Positions 26,951 to 33,191 of a DNA stretch of 33,191 bases are shown here, piece after piece. The notes under the pieces were generated by a model. That model saw only the letters and a program-made list of their open reading frames with translations, ran no database searches and was not told the DNA's origin. The position numbers and the translations under genes are program-made. Source of the stretch: Xenococcaceae cyanobacterium MO_167.B27 (GTDB lineage: Bacteria; Cyanobacteriota; Cyanobacteriia; Cyanobacteriales; Xenococcaceae); assembly GCA_030065935.1 (NCBI GenBank), contig JASJCP010000041.1, positions 1-33,191 on the forward strand, written 5' to 3'. Numbering within the stretch: position 1 is the first letter of the stretch; the number at the start of each line of letters is the position of its first letter.

Positions 26951-27060
26951 TTAATTGTTAATTGTTAATTGTTAATTGTTAGTAGTTAGTTGTTAGTAGT
27001 TAGTTGTTGATTGCTACTTACTACTTGCTACTTAATCAACTTCATCCTTCATCCTTCATC
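26951..27060. repeat. Block of heptameric short tandem repeats, several unit types
   Basis: TTAATTG is repeated four times (26951-26978), then TTAGTAG/TTAGTTG alternate twice (26979-27006), then CTACTTR three times (27014-27034), then CTTCATC three times (27040-27060). All units are 7 bases and phased. Heptameric STRRs are known from cyanobacterial intergenic regions. It fills the space between two minus-strand genes. Confidence 0.85.
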
Positions 27061-27070
27061 CTTTTAAAAT

Positions 27071-27574
27071 TTACCATCCCCAACTACCAGGTTCACCCTT
27101 AAAAGGTCCTACAATATCTTTAGTAATCCAACCTCCATAAAAACCTCCTGGTTGAGGCTGCACTTTCTCATCATCCACATAGCAACCATCCATCGGACTA
27201 GCATAGAAAGCAATATAGTTTTTAATTGCTGCAAAGTTTGCCGTAGGATTATCATAGCTCCAAGCAACATTTACTGCCTCTTTATCCCCCACTATAACAG
27301 TGTAGTAGCGAGCTAATCCTTTCCATTCACAAAAAGAAGGAGGTTGATTAGTTTGGGATAAATACTCGGTTTTAATATCTTGAGGTGGAAGATAATAGAC
27401 AGGGGGGTGACTGGTTTCTAGTACCCGATAACTGTTGTTAGTATCAGCAATGGTAACTCCATTAAAGACAATCTTAATCTGTTTTGGCGATCGCTCTAAG
27501 CGAGGGGGACGGGGATAGTCCCAGACAGATTCTTGACCTGGTTGGGGTGGAATAGGTTGGGGAAGTTGGTTCAT
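27071..27574 (-). CDS. DUF427 domain protein
   Basis: A 167-aa protein. KIVFNGVTIADTNNSYRVLE, HPPVYYLPPQDIK, SFCEWKGLARYY, AVNVAWSYDNP, and IKNYIAFYASPMDGCYVD are the successive conserved blocks of DUF427, a small beta-rich family whose biochemical role is unclear. A short Pro-rich N-terminus (residues 1-27) precedes it. Its ATG overlaps the stop of the ProA-like gene (ATGA at 27574-27571), so translation is probably coupled. Confidence 0.85.
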   Translation of the reverse strand: MNQLPQPIPPQPGQESVWDYPRPPRLERSPKQIKIVFNGVTIADTNNSYRVLETSHPPVYYLPPQDIKTEYLSQTNQPPSFCEWKGLARYYTVIVGDKEAVNVAWSYDNPTANFAAIKNYIAFYASPMDGCYVDDEKVQPQPGGFYGGWITKDIVGPFKGEPGSWGW

Positions 27575-28815
27575 CCTTGGACTACTTGTTTCACAGTGGT
27601 AAAAGTTTCTAAGCTAATTAAACCTTGACGATAGCCTTTTTGATTAGACATTCCCAAAAATACCGCTTCTCCACAATTGGGGTTACGGGAAAAACGAGGT
27701 GAAGTGTTGACATATACTAGCGCACTATTAACATTTTGTACAAAATAACGATTCTCTTGATAGGATTCTGTAATTAAGCAATCTGCGTGACCACTACTGT
27801 AACGGTTAATCCAGGCAATCGCCTCCTTAAAACTGTCAACGTAACGAAAAGAGACAATCTTACCAATATAGGGTTTTCTCCATTCGGAAGCTTGCATAGG
27901 CTGGAGGTACTCAGAAAATTCTTGGCATAATTGAGTATCAGCCCTTAATTTAAAACCTTGTTCTTGAAGACTAGTAAATAAAGCAATGAGGGAAGAGGGT
28001 TTTTTACTGCTATGAATTAAGACTTTTTCGATCGCATTTACCGCATCTGGTTGTCCATTATGACTATCTATAATGGCATGACGGGTCAAGTCTAAATCTC
28101 CACTAGCAGACCAATATAAATAACAGTTACCTATGGCTGTAGGTAAAACTGGCGCAGTAGCTTTTTCTGTAACTTTTCTGACTAAACTAGGACGACCATA
28201 GGGAATAATCAAGTTAATGTATCGATCTTGGACTATTAACTCTTCAATAGTACTTCCTGTTTCTGGGAAAATAACTTCAATAGATTGGGGAGGAAGATCG
28301 GTTTCTGCTAAAGCCTCCTGAATTATCCGACTCAAAGCCAGATTAGAATTACTTGCAGTACTACAACCTCGCAAAATCAAACTATTACCTGTTTTAAGAC
28401 ACATTCCCGCAGCAATTAACGCCAGTTCAGGAAAAGCCTCATAAATCAAAGCAATTGTTCCGAGGGGCATCAATTGGCTGTAAGATTGACAAGGTTCTAG
28501 CTGATAAGGCGCATTAATCAACCTGCGAGTTAAATCCGCAGATTTGGCAAGCTGCTTTAAGATCTTCACCGTCATCTCCAGTCTTTCTGGAGTTAGCTTG
28601 AGCCAGTCAAGTATCAATTCTGATACCGCCATTTCCCGACTCATTTCCAGATCGAGGGTGTTAGCTTCCAGAATTTCGTCAAAACTAGCTTCCATATTTT
28701 TAGCTAGTGCTGTTACACCCTGTCTGCGAGATGTTCCCGAAGCCATAGCAAGTTGCCGAGATGCTTGATAACTGTGCTTGGCAATTGTAAGTGTCAAGTT
28801 TGATGAACTGTCCAT
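27571..28815 (-). CDS. ProA-like protein (glutamate-5-semialdehyde dehydrogenase family) without the catalytic Cys
   Basis: About 414 aa, close to the ProA length. The fold is clear: MPLGTIALIYEAFPELALIA, LKTGNSLILRGCSTASNSN, and the ending VNSALVYVNTSPRF...FLGMSNQKGY...LETFTT. ProA converts gamma-glutamyl phosphate to glutamate-5-semialdehyde in proline synthesis. Its nucleophile lies in a TCNTVETLL-type motif; here that motif is AVNAIEKVL, with Val in place of Cys. The IPRGGAGL segment is also changed, to IPYGRPSL. So activity is doubtful and another role is possible. I chose ATG 28815 over 28860 because it avoids overlap with the upstream gene and matches the family N-terminus. DUF427 follows with a 4-base overlap. 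Confidence 0.8.
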   Translation of the reverse strand: MDSSSNLTLTIAKHSYQASRQLAMASGTSRRQGVTALAKNMEASFDEILEANTLDLEMSREMAVSELILDWLKLTPERLEMTVKILKQLAKSADLTRRLINAPYQLEPCQSYSQLMPLGTIALIYEAFPELALIAAGMCLKTGNSLILRGCSTASNSNLALSRIIQEALAETDLPPQSIEVIFPETGSTIEELIVQDRYINLIIPYGRPSLVRKVTEKATAPVLPTAIGNCYLYWSASGDLDLTRHAIIDSHNGQPDAVNAIEKVLIHSSKKPSSLIALFTSLQEQGFKLRADTQLCQEFSEYLQPMQASEWRKPYIGKIVSFRYVDSFKEAIAWINRYSSGHADCLITESYQENRYFVQNVNSALVYVNTSPRFSRNPNCGEAVFLGMSNQKGYRQGLISLETFTTVKQVVQG

Positions 28816-28831
28816 TACCCTATTGTAATAG

Positions 28832-29245
28832 TCAATGACGGTATGCCAACCAAAGTACAATTATCAAAGTGGCAATTAGTAAAGAACAAGCAATCGCCCA
28901 AAAAATAATATGGTCAGAAGAAAACCTCTGCAACACCAAGGGTAAAACAATAGCGGTAATTATCGGTAATAGTACAATTACCGTAAACAAAGCTGATAAA
29001 GATTTATTATTGAACCCAGGATAAACACTCGCCCAACGATAACCAGTCCATCTCCAAGCTTGTTTTTGATATATTGATGAGAGTTGTTCAATAACTTGAC
29101 CATCTTCTTTGACCACAAAGATTTGTTGACAGCGATCGCAACCTAAAGCCTCCGTGAGAATAATCGGTTTTAGGCAACCTCGTCGCCGACAAGGGCAAGG
29201 ATAATCTTTTTTCAGACTTATTTTTGGGTTTCGGTAGGGTCGCAC
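28832..29245 (-). CDS. Zinc-ribbon membrane protein, function unknown
   Basis: A 137-aa protein. Cys17, Cys19, Cys24, Cys36 and Cys39 (CPCRRRGC ... GCDRC) suggest a small zinc ribbon at the cytoplasmic N-terminus. Two hydrophobic helices follow (LFTVIVLLPIITAIVLPLVL and IIFWAIACSLLIATLIIVLW). The pattern YQKQAWRWTGYRW between them is characteristic but I know no function. It is the first gene of the unit with the ProA-like and DUF427 genes. Confidence 0.65.
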   Translation of the reverse strand: MRPYRNPKISLKKDYPCPCRRRGCLKPIILTEALGCDRCQQIFVVKEDGQVIEQLSSIYQKQAWRWTGYRWASVYPGFNNKSLSALFTVIVLLPIITAIVLPLVLQRFSSDHIIFWAIACSLLIATLIIVLWLAYRH

Positions 29246-29308
29246 AATATTAATAAAAAGTAAACTAGGTTATTGGAACGTTAAATTTTGATAGACAAGT
29301 ATATTCAT

Positions 29309-29410
29309 ATGGCTTTTTTCGCCTTTTCTGCTCGTTCTGAAGCTTATCTTAATAAAGTTGCCTCTTACTTCCCTTATCAACAGAAAATTTCCCTCTCATT
29401 ACAGGATTGA
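29309..29410 (+). CDS. Possible 33-aa open frame
   Basis: ATG to TGA encodes MAFFAFSARSEAYLNKVASY and 13 more residues. There is no clear ribosome site and no recognised family. It is the only candidate in the 298-bp gap 29246-29543 and may be chance. Confidence 0.15.
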   Translation: MAFFAFSARSEAYLNKVASYFPYQQKISLSLQD

Positions 29411-29543
29411 TTAGTGTTCCCTACGTAAAAAAATGTGCTTAAATGCAGATTAAATTAACTCCCCTTGACAGCAATCTCTATTAGACTGAAAGAGAAGCAA
29501 TCAACCAATCCCCATAAATAAATAATAAGTTTGGTAACAAGTA

Positions 29544-30398
29544 ATGCCTCTAATCAACATTCGCGGTGTGAATCACTATTATGAATGGGTTTCTCAGTCT
29601 TCTGGTGACAATTCATCAAAACCCGTAATGGTGTTTATTCATGGTTGGGGAGGTTCAGCTAGGTACTGGCTTAGTACTGCATCTGCCTTAACACCAAACT
29701 TTGATTGCTTACTCTACGATCTCAGAGGTTTCGGACGCTCTAGTTTACCAGAAAATCCTCCTAACTTGAGTTATGAATTAGAAGAGTATGCTGAAGACTT
29801 GGCAATTTTGTTAAATAAACTCAACATCGACAAAATCTTGCTTCATGCTCATTCTATGGGTGCATCTGTAGGAGCATTATTTGTTAATCGCTACCCTAAC
29901 TATGTTCGACAAGCTATTCTAACTTGCAACGGTATTTTTGAGTACGATCCAAAAGCTTTTGCAGCTTTTCATAAATTTGGAGGCTATGTAGTTAAGTTTC
30001 GCTACAATTGGTTTTTGAAAATTCCTCTAGCAGATAGGATGTTTATGGCTCGATTTTTGTCTCGTCCTATTAATAGTAGCGATCGCCGTGCTTTTCTCGA
30101 AGATTTTTTATTAGCCGATTACGAATCTGCTTTAGGCACTATCTATACCTCAGTAAGTAAACAAGCTGTAGAAAATATGCCCAGAGAGTTCGCCAATATT
30201 TCAGTCCCAACACTCCTGATTTCAGGGGAAAAAGACCGCATTATTCCAGCAGCTATGGGCAAAGAAGCAGCAAAACTTAGTGACCAACTCAGTTATGTAG
30301 AAATTTCTAATACTGGTCACTTCCCAATGCTAGAAGACCCTTCCAGTTATTTACGAACAGTAAAAGAATTTTTACAAGTTAATAGTGTTCTAGTTTAA
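29544..30398 (+). CDS. Alpha/beta hydrolase
   Basis: A 284-aa soluble hydrolase. The oxyanion region is FIHGWGGSARYW, the nucleophile elbow AHSMGAS gives Ser104, the acid is Asp231 in ISGEKDRIIP, and the base is His259 in ISNTGHFPMLEDP. A helical lid covers about residues 125-195. The sequence fits general esterase/lipase-like members of the fold; substrate cannot be predicted. It stands alone, with a heptamer repeat immediately downstream. Confidence 0.9.
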   Translation: MPLINIRGVNHYYEWVSQSSGDNSSKPVMVFIHGWGGSARYWLSTASALTPNFDCLLYDLRGFGRSSLPENPPNLSYELEEYAEDLAILLNKLNIDKILLHAHSMGASVGALFVNRYPNYVRQAILTCNGIFEYDPKAFAAFHKFGGYVVKFRYNWFLKIPLADRMFMARFLSRPINSSDRRAFLEDFLLADYESALGTIYTSVSKQAVENMPREFANISVPTLLISGEKDRIIPAAMGKEAAKLSDQLSYVEISNTGHFPMLEDPSSYLRTVKEFLQVNSVLV

Positions 30399-30410
30399 GT
30401 CAGTAGAAAC

Positions 30411-30434
30411 TAACCACTAACTAGTAACCACTAA
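30411..30434. repeat. Short heptamer repeat array
   Basis: Phased heptamers AACCACT, AACTAGT, AACCACT, then AAC. A 7-bp stem GTTTACT (30436-30442) with AGTAAAC (30460-30466) follows and could act as a weak 3' end. Confidence 0.5.
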
Positions 30435-30489
30435 CAGTTTACTTTTGCCAAGAATTTGTTAGTAAACAATTGTTAATTTTTGCAAAAAA

Positions 30490-30532
30490 GTAATTTATAT
30501 TACAGATTATGTTTTTGGTAGCAAAATATACA
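30490..30532 (+). promoter_or_regulatory. Candidate NtcA-activated promoter
   Basis: GTA-N8-TAC at 30490-30503, the exact NtcA consensus, is followed after 23 bases by TATACA (30527-30532) as a -10 box. That spacing is canonical for NtcA class II activation. The predicted transcript would start about 40 bases before the small gene at 30581. No experimental support; the hexanucleotide part alone can occur by chance. Confidence 0.5.
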
Positions 30533-30580
30533 GAAATTTCTGATAATCTATAAACTGTATAGAATATTGGGGTTAAAACA

Positions 30581-30778
30581 ATGAAGACTCATAAACCCGC
30601 TCATATCATCAGTGATGCTGAATATCATGACTATCAAATAATTACTATCTTATTTGCTATATCCACATCTTTAGTATTAGGACTAATTCCGATTATTTAT
30701 GGTCTGAGCTTAACCAATAACATTCAACAGCCAGTAACTACAGAAATATCTCCTTGGAGTGTATTAGGAGAAAGATAG
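30581..30778 (+). CDS. Small single-span membrane protein, possibly nitrogen-regulated
   Basis: A 65-aa protein: polar N-terminus, one hydrophobic helix (IITILFAISTSLVLGLIPIIYG, about residues 20-41), and a polar tail ending SPWSVLGER. A purine-rich GGGG lies 12 bases before the ATG. I do not recognise the family. The upstream NtcA-type promoter suggests induction under nitrogen limitation, which would fit known small regulatory proteins in cyanobacteria, but this is inference. Confidence 0.6.
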   Translation: MKTHKPAHIISDAEYHDYQIITILFAISTSLVLGLIPIIYGLSLTNNIQQPVTTEISPWSVLGER

Positions 30779-30844
30779 GCTGGGAATAAAGTTGACATAT
30801 TTAAGCACAAAATTAACACTTTTCCTTAACTGCCATCTCTTCTT

Positions 30845-30905
30845 CCGCGTGGGGACTCCAGACCTTACTCGGTAGAGTTAGCGGTTCTCGGAAACGCCGT
30901 CCTCC
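30845..30905. repeat. GC-rich structured patch beside the IscB remnant
   Basis: A GC-rich stretch with CTCGG direct repeats and short complementary segments (GCGT with ACGC) in otherwise AT-rich DNA. It lies on the downstream side of the minus-strand IscB remnant, where the right end of an IS200/IS605-type element would be. Assignment as a right end is inferred. Confidence 0.35.
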
Positions 30906-30921
30906 AAATATATTTCCAACG

Positions 30922-31119
30922 TCAAAAAGCATAATGATATCCGTCATTTCGATGAATATGAGTCAGATATTTAGGATGAACATCTTTAAGAATAATCGTG
31001 AAAGGATAGCGTCGAAAAACTGATGCTTTCCTTTGCTTTAATAGCAACCTTGCTTGTCCTGGATGAACGGGATTTAAAGGTTGTTTTTTAGTATCTATAA
31101 CAAATACAAAGTTGGACAT
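30922..31119 (-). pseudogene. iscB: Internally deleted IscB (RRXRR/PLMP N-terminus only)
   Basis: A 65-codon frame. Residues 1-45 are the start of IscB, the RNA-guided nuclease ancestral to Cas9: VFVIDTKKQPLNPVHPGQAR holds the PLMP motif as PLNP, and RKASVFRRYPFTIILK the RRXRR region. Full IscB is 400-500 aa with RuvC and HNH domains; all are missing. The last 20 residues (KYLTHIHRNDGYHYAF) resemble the C-terminal end of IscB-type proteins, so a large internal deletion joining both ends is likelier than a simple truncation; this is inferred. The gene cannot cut DNA. The sequence upstream looks like an intact omega-RNA scaffold. Confidence 0.65.
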
Positions 31120-31260
31120 AATTTTTTCCCGTTAGGGGTGATGTTTGCCTCGTTCGGTTATCTAATCTTGTTATGCCTAACTCACTTCTTTAACCCGTTT
31201 ACAGATGTTTAAAATTAGACGACAGTTGCTCTAAGCTGGCACGCACCTAGAGGTGTCATG
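31120..31260 (-). ncRNA. Candidate omega-RNA scaffold of the IscB element
   Basis: In IscB loci the guide RNA scaffold lies directly upstream of iscB. Here the 140 bases before the ATG are less AT-rich than their surroundings and can fold; for example GTTAGG and CCTAAC on the minus strand can pair. There is no coding frame. The position fits, but I cannot compare with a covariance model. Confidence 0.45.
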
Positions 31261-31275
31261 AACTAGATAACGGCT

Positions 31276-31290
31276 ACCAGAATTTCTGGT
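31276..31290. repeat. Palindrome at the outer intron's 3' junction
   Basis: ACCAGAA (31276-31282) and TTCTGGT (31284-31290) form a perfect 7-bp inverted repeat around one base. It spans or abuts the predicted 3' splice site (31289-31292) and may be part of the intron's target site. Confidence 0.5.
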
Positions 31291-31368
31291 GATTAGAGTC
31301 GAGAGGAGTGTTACCACTCGCTCCCTCTCCTCCGAAACCGAGCATGATAGTTTCCCATCACTCGGCTA
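31289..31368 (-). ncRNA. Group II intron domains V and VI (outer intron, 3' end)
   Basis: Domain V (31334-31368) begins AGCCGAGTGATGGGAAACTA on the minus strand: AGC catalytic triad, GGGAAAC loop and a complementary 3' arm (TATCATGCTCGGTTT). Domain VI follows as a GA-rich/CT-rich hairpin with a GTAA loop and an unpaired A near its 3' arm. The 3' end is at CTCTAAT or CTCTAATCAC (both AY). It lies 32 bases after the maturase stop. Confidence 0.85.
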
Positions 31369-31399
31369 CTCAAAATATCTACCTTTGTCATTAGGACAT

Positions 31400-32333
31400 C
31401 TAACTTTTCTTGTTAGAAAGTATTAAGATATCGTTGTCATCCCAGAACCAATCATGTTTGATTAATTCCTTGTTAATGACCTCCAAGTGATTACGGAGTT
31501 TGCGTTCTTTGATGTACTTTAAATCAAGAGAAGTCTTTTCGTCGTGGCAATGTCCATGAAGAAGTTGAAGGTTTTTATAATCATCTCTGCCACCAAGGGC
31601 AAGAGCTAATATATGGTCAACCTCTAGGTTGTCTCCTTCACGGAAGCGCAGGCAGCACCAGGGACATACTCCTCTTTGTTTATTAAGCAAGATTGCTTTT
31701 CGGTGAGGCATATCGGGACTACGTCCCATTCTGGTACTCCAATAAACTAGTTTTCCGTTAAACGGACTATCTTTGCCTTTAACTTTGACATACTTAGTAC
31801 TACTGCTTCCGAACTCAGTATGTTGTAGTAACCGTAGAAGGTTCGCGTCTTCTGACATGGTTGCTTTCGACCCAGTTATTGTTGCCTATTTTCTTCCAAT
31901 ATTTTTTGCGAGCTTTATTGTTTGAGCCAGTCTTTCGACGACCCCAGGCTCTTAGTTTCTGGAAGATTAGGTGGTCTTGCCGTGCAAGTTCTCCCACAGT
32001 CGAAGCATCAGAGTTAGAGTAATAATTTACCCATCCCCTAATAACTGGATTAAGCTTAAGTATTAGTACAGCTTGAGGAGCATTTTTATATTGTTTAATA
32101 ACATCTTTGATTTCTCTTTGATGTTTCTTACAGGCTTCCTTTGAAGGTGTTATGAGTGTTCTAAAACCAAGTGATTTCTTTGTAGTGGGGTGTACAGCAC
32201 TGCTGTATTTACCAACAGGGAATTGTTGGATGTGATGCCCCAAAAAGTCGAAACCAGCTTTGCAATCTTCACTTAATTCAGAGTGAAGTGTATGGGCGAT
32301 TCTGGTCTTTGACGGTTTTAGTTCCAATCCCAT
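31400..32333 (-). pseudogene. ltrA: Outer intron maturase C-terminal half, frameshifted and interrupted
   Basis: The first frame (32333-31815) reads MGLELKPSKTRIAHTLH, which is the reverse-transcriptase thumb/tail start, then GFDFLGHHIQQF and domain X (LNPVIRGWVNYYS). It ends in a nonsense tail after NNWVESNHV. The second frame (31858-31400) continues with LLRLLQHTEFG, VKVKGKDSPFNGKLVYWSTR and an HNH domain (CPWCCLRF, VDHILALALGGRDDYKNL, HGHCHDEKT). A one-base shift near 31850 separates them. The part before GLELKPSKTRI, including the YADD catalytic site, is missing here because the inner intron is inserted at that point. Unless repaired by frameshifting, the product is non-functional. Confidence 0.85.
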
Positions 32334-32412
32334 GAGTAGAGTCGATGGGAGCTATTATGCTCCGCACCTCTCTCTGAAATCTGAGCGTGCAGGTTTCCCC
32401 GCACTCAGCTTC
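32332..32412 (-). ncRNA. Group II intron domains V and VI (inner intron, 3' end)
   Basis: Domain V (about 32377-32410) reads AGCTGAGTGCGGGGAAACCT on the minus strand with complementary arm GCACGCTCAG, giving the AGC triad and GGGAAAC loop. Domain VI is the hairpin around GGAGCATAATAGCTCC followed by CGACTCTACTCAT. The 3' end is CTCTAC or CTCTACTCAT; right after it the outer maturase frame resumes. Domain V starts about 10 bases after the inner maturase stop. Confidence 0.85.
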
Positions 32413-32420
32413 CGAAAACC

Positions 32421-33191
32421 TTAACTTTCGTTTTTGCTCATGTGGACATATTGGTGACAACTTCTGTGAACCGCAAGGAGATTCTGGGTTTTCCAGTTGT
32501 TGTGGTTGCTATCTATATGATGTAACTCTATTCTTTCTCCATCGAGAAATTTTAATCCACAATGTCCGCATGAATGACTTTGTTTTCTAAGTGTTTTTGA
32601 TGTCGCTCCGTCGTATAAGACGCTGTTTCTCTTTGACCAGTAGTTTAAGTCTCCATCAAAAGGTGATTTGTCTCCTTTGACATTGACAAATTTGTTTTCT
32701 GAGTAACTAACGCTTGGGAATGCCTGTTTTACCATCTTTTCTGCTTGATGTTTATTGATGGTTTCCTGTTTAAGAAATACTTTGTAGGTTCTGTTGTTCA
32801 TGTGCCATAAACTGAACCTACTTCCATCCATCTTGCAGTATTTATGATAATTCCTCCACCCCCTGATAATAGGAGCTAATTTTGCTACTTTTGTTTCCGC
32901 GCCATAGTTTGAATTGTTGACGACGTTTTTGACCTTTTTTCGGAACGCTTTGAAGTTATCCTTAGATGGTATGCTTCTAAACTTTCCGTTGTTTTTTTGG
33001 ACATAGAAATGCCATCCGAGGAAGTCAAAACCATCTGTCGAGGCTGTTACTTTCGTCTTCTTCTTACTAACATTCATTCCCCTAGCTGCAAGAAACTCCT
33101 CAACTAATACAAGTAATTTTTCAGCACTATCATTTGGTTTTAAGATAAATACCATGTCATCCGCATATCTTATGCTTTGCCCTAATGATTC
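32421..33191 (-). CDS. ltrA: Group II intron reverse transcriptase/maturase, partial (N-terminus off the window)
   Basis: The frame is open to the window edge and reads ESLGQSIRYADDMVFILKPN, so it starts at the YADD catalytic motif of the reverse transcriptase and the apparent ATG at 33155 is internal. It continues with thumb FLAARGMNVSKKKTKVT, GFDFLGWHFYV, domain X (LAPIIRGWRNYHKYC), then VKGDKSPFDGDLNYWSKR and an HNH endonuclease (CGHCGLKF, ELHHIDSNHNNWKTQNL, HRSCHQYVH). This part is intact, so it could support splicing and retrohoming of the inner intron. Confidence 0.9.
   Translation of the reverse strand, partial: ESLGQSIRYADDMVFILKPNDSAEKLLVLVEEFLAARGMNVSKKKTKVTASTDGFDFLGWHFYVQKNNGKFRSIPSKDNFKAFRKKVKNVVNNSNYGAETKVAKLAPIIRGWRNYHKYCKMDGSRFSLWHMNNRTYKVFLKQETINKHQAEKMVKQAFPSVSYSENKFVNVKGDKSPFDGDLNYWSKRNSVLYDGATSKTLRKQSHSCGHCGLKFLDGERIELHHIDSNHNNWKTQNLLAVHRSCHQYVHMSKNES

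Larger units (their letters stand above)
31289..32333 (-). mobile_element. 3' part of the outer group II intron
   Basis: It comprises the C-terminal maturase pieces (32333-31400) and domains V/VI. Its 5' half must lie beyond the inner intron, outside the window. It is inserted on the 5' side of the IscB omega-RNA candidate, in the same orientation. Confidence 0.7.
32332..33191 (-). mobile_element. Inner group II intron (3' part), nested in the outer intron's maturase gene
   Basis: It contains the partial maturase gene (33191-32421) and domains V/VI, and abuts the resumed coding sequence GLELKPSKTRI of the outer maturase. Its 5' end is outside the window. Confidence 0.75.

Noticed and set aside
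26951-27060. CRISPR-like array
   Set aside because: Units are 7 bases with no spacers; this is a heptamer tandem repeat.
28816-28860. Longer ProA-like start at ATG 28860
   Set aside because: It would overlap the upstream gene by 29 bases and adds residues absent from the family.
32387-32590. Plus-strand 67-aa frame
   Set aside because: Runs antisense through intron domain V and the maturase C-terminus.
33155-33155. ATG 33155 as start of the inner maturase
   Set aside because: The frame stays open to the window edge and the YADD motif lies immediately upstream, so the ATG is internal.

Overview
The window comes from a cyanobacterium. Copies of the HIP1 octamer GCGATCGC are scattered through it, and it carries a DUF1815 gene, a PAP/fibrillin gene, LptA/LptB-type genes, a hopanoid-type radical SAM gene and heptameric short tandem repeats. 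I cannot fix the genus. DNA is AT-rich, most strongly in the first 12 kb.

Region 1 (about 1-17.5 kb) is a surface-glycan island. It holds two large dual-domain glycosyltransferases (82-2538 and 13389-15752), a related enzyme with the same N-terminal domain joined to a GT2 domain (9130-11274), a GT4 enzyme (11299-12651), two methyltransferases (4021-4827 and an FkbM type at 15780-16724), two tandem multi-membrane GT-C/DUF6056-like proteins (5366-6961, 7044-9101) and a PAP/fibrillin gene (16782-17537). Decay is evident: a GT-C gene without its 5' end (2608-3990), a short minus-strand remnant (4885-5088) and a degraded duplicate of a glycosyltransferase tail (13013-13251). Three different enzymes share a coiled coil followed by an SKFWKxRxxWFxLK module.

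Region 2 (about 17.8-19.5 kb) is an IS200/IS605-like insertion without TnpA. It encodes a TnpB-related RuvC protein that lacks the zinc finger and an acidic third RuvC residue, and it sits 41 bp in front of the lptA-like gene.

Region 3 (19.5-30.8 kb) looks like ordinary chromosome: lptA-like and lptB, hpnH (convergent, 4-bp overlap), DUF1815, ppk1, a response regulator with degenerate GGDEF and EAL domains, a small membrane protein, an operon of zinc-ribbon membrane protein / ProA-like protein without the catalytic Cys / DUF427, an alpha/beta hydrolase, and a 65-aa single-span protein behind an NtcA-type promoter. Heptamer repeats lie at 26951-27060 and 30411-30434. Seven of the nine HIP1 sites I found lie here.

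Region 4 (30.8 kb to the right edge, read on the minus strand) is a stack of mobile elements. A gutted 65-codon IscB gene is preceded by a probable omega-RNA scaffold. Just 5' of that is the 3' end of a group II intron (domains V and VI), whose maturase gene is frameshifted. That maturase gene is itself interrupted by a second group II intron, with its own domains V/VI and a maturase reading frame that runs off the window at its YADD motif. This nested arrangement (twintron beside an omega-RNA/IscB remnant) is the most unusual thing in the window.
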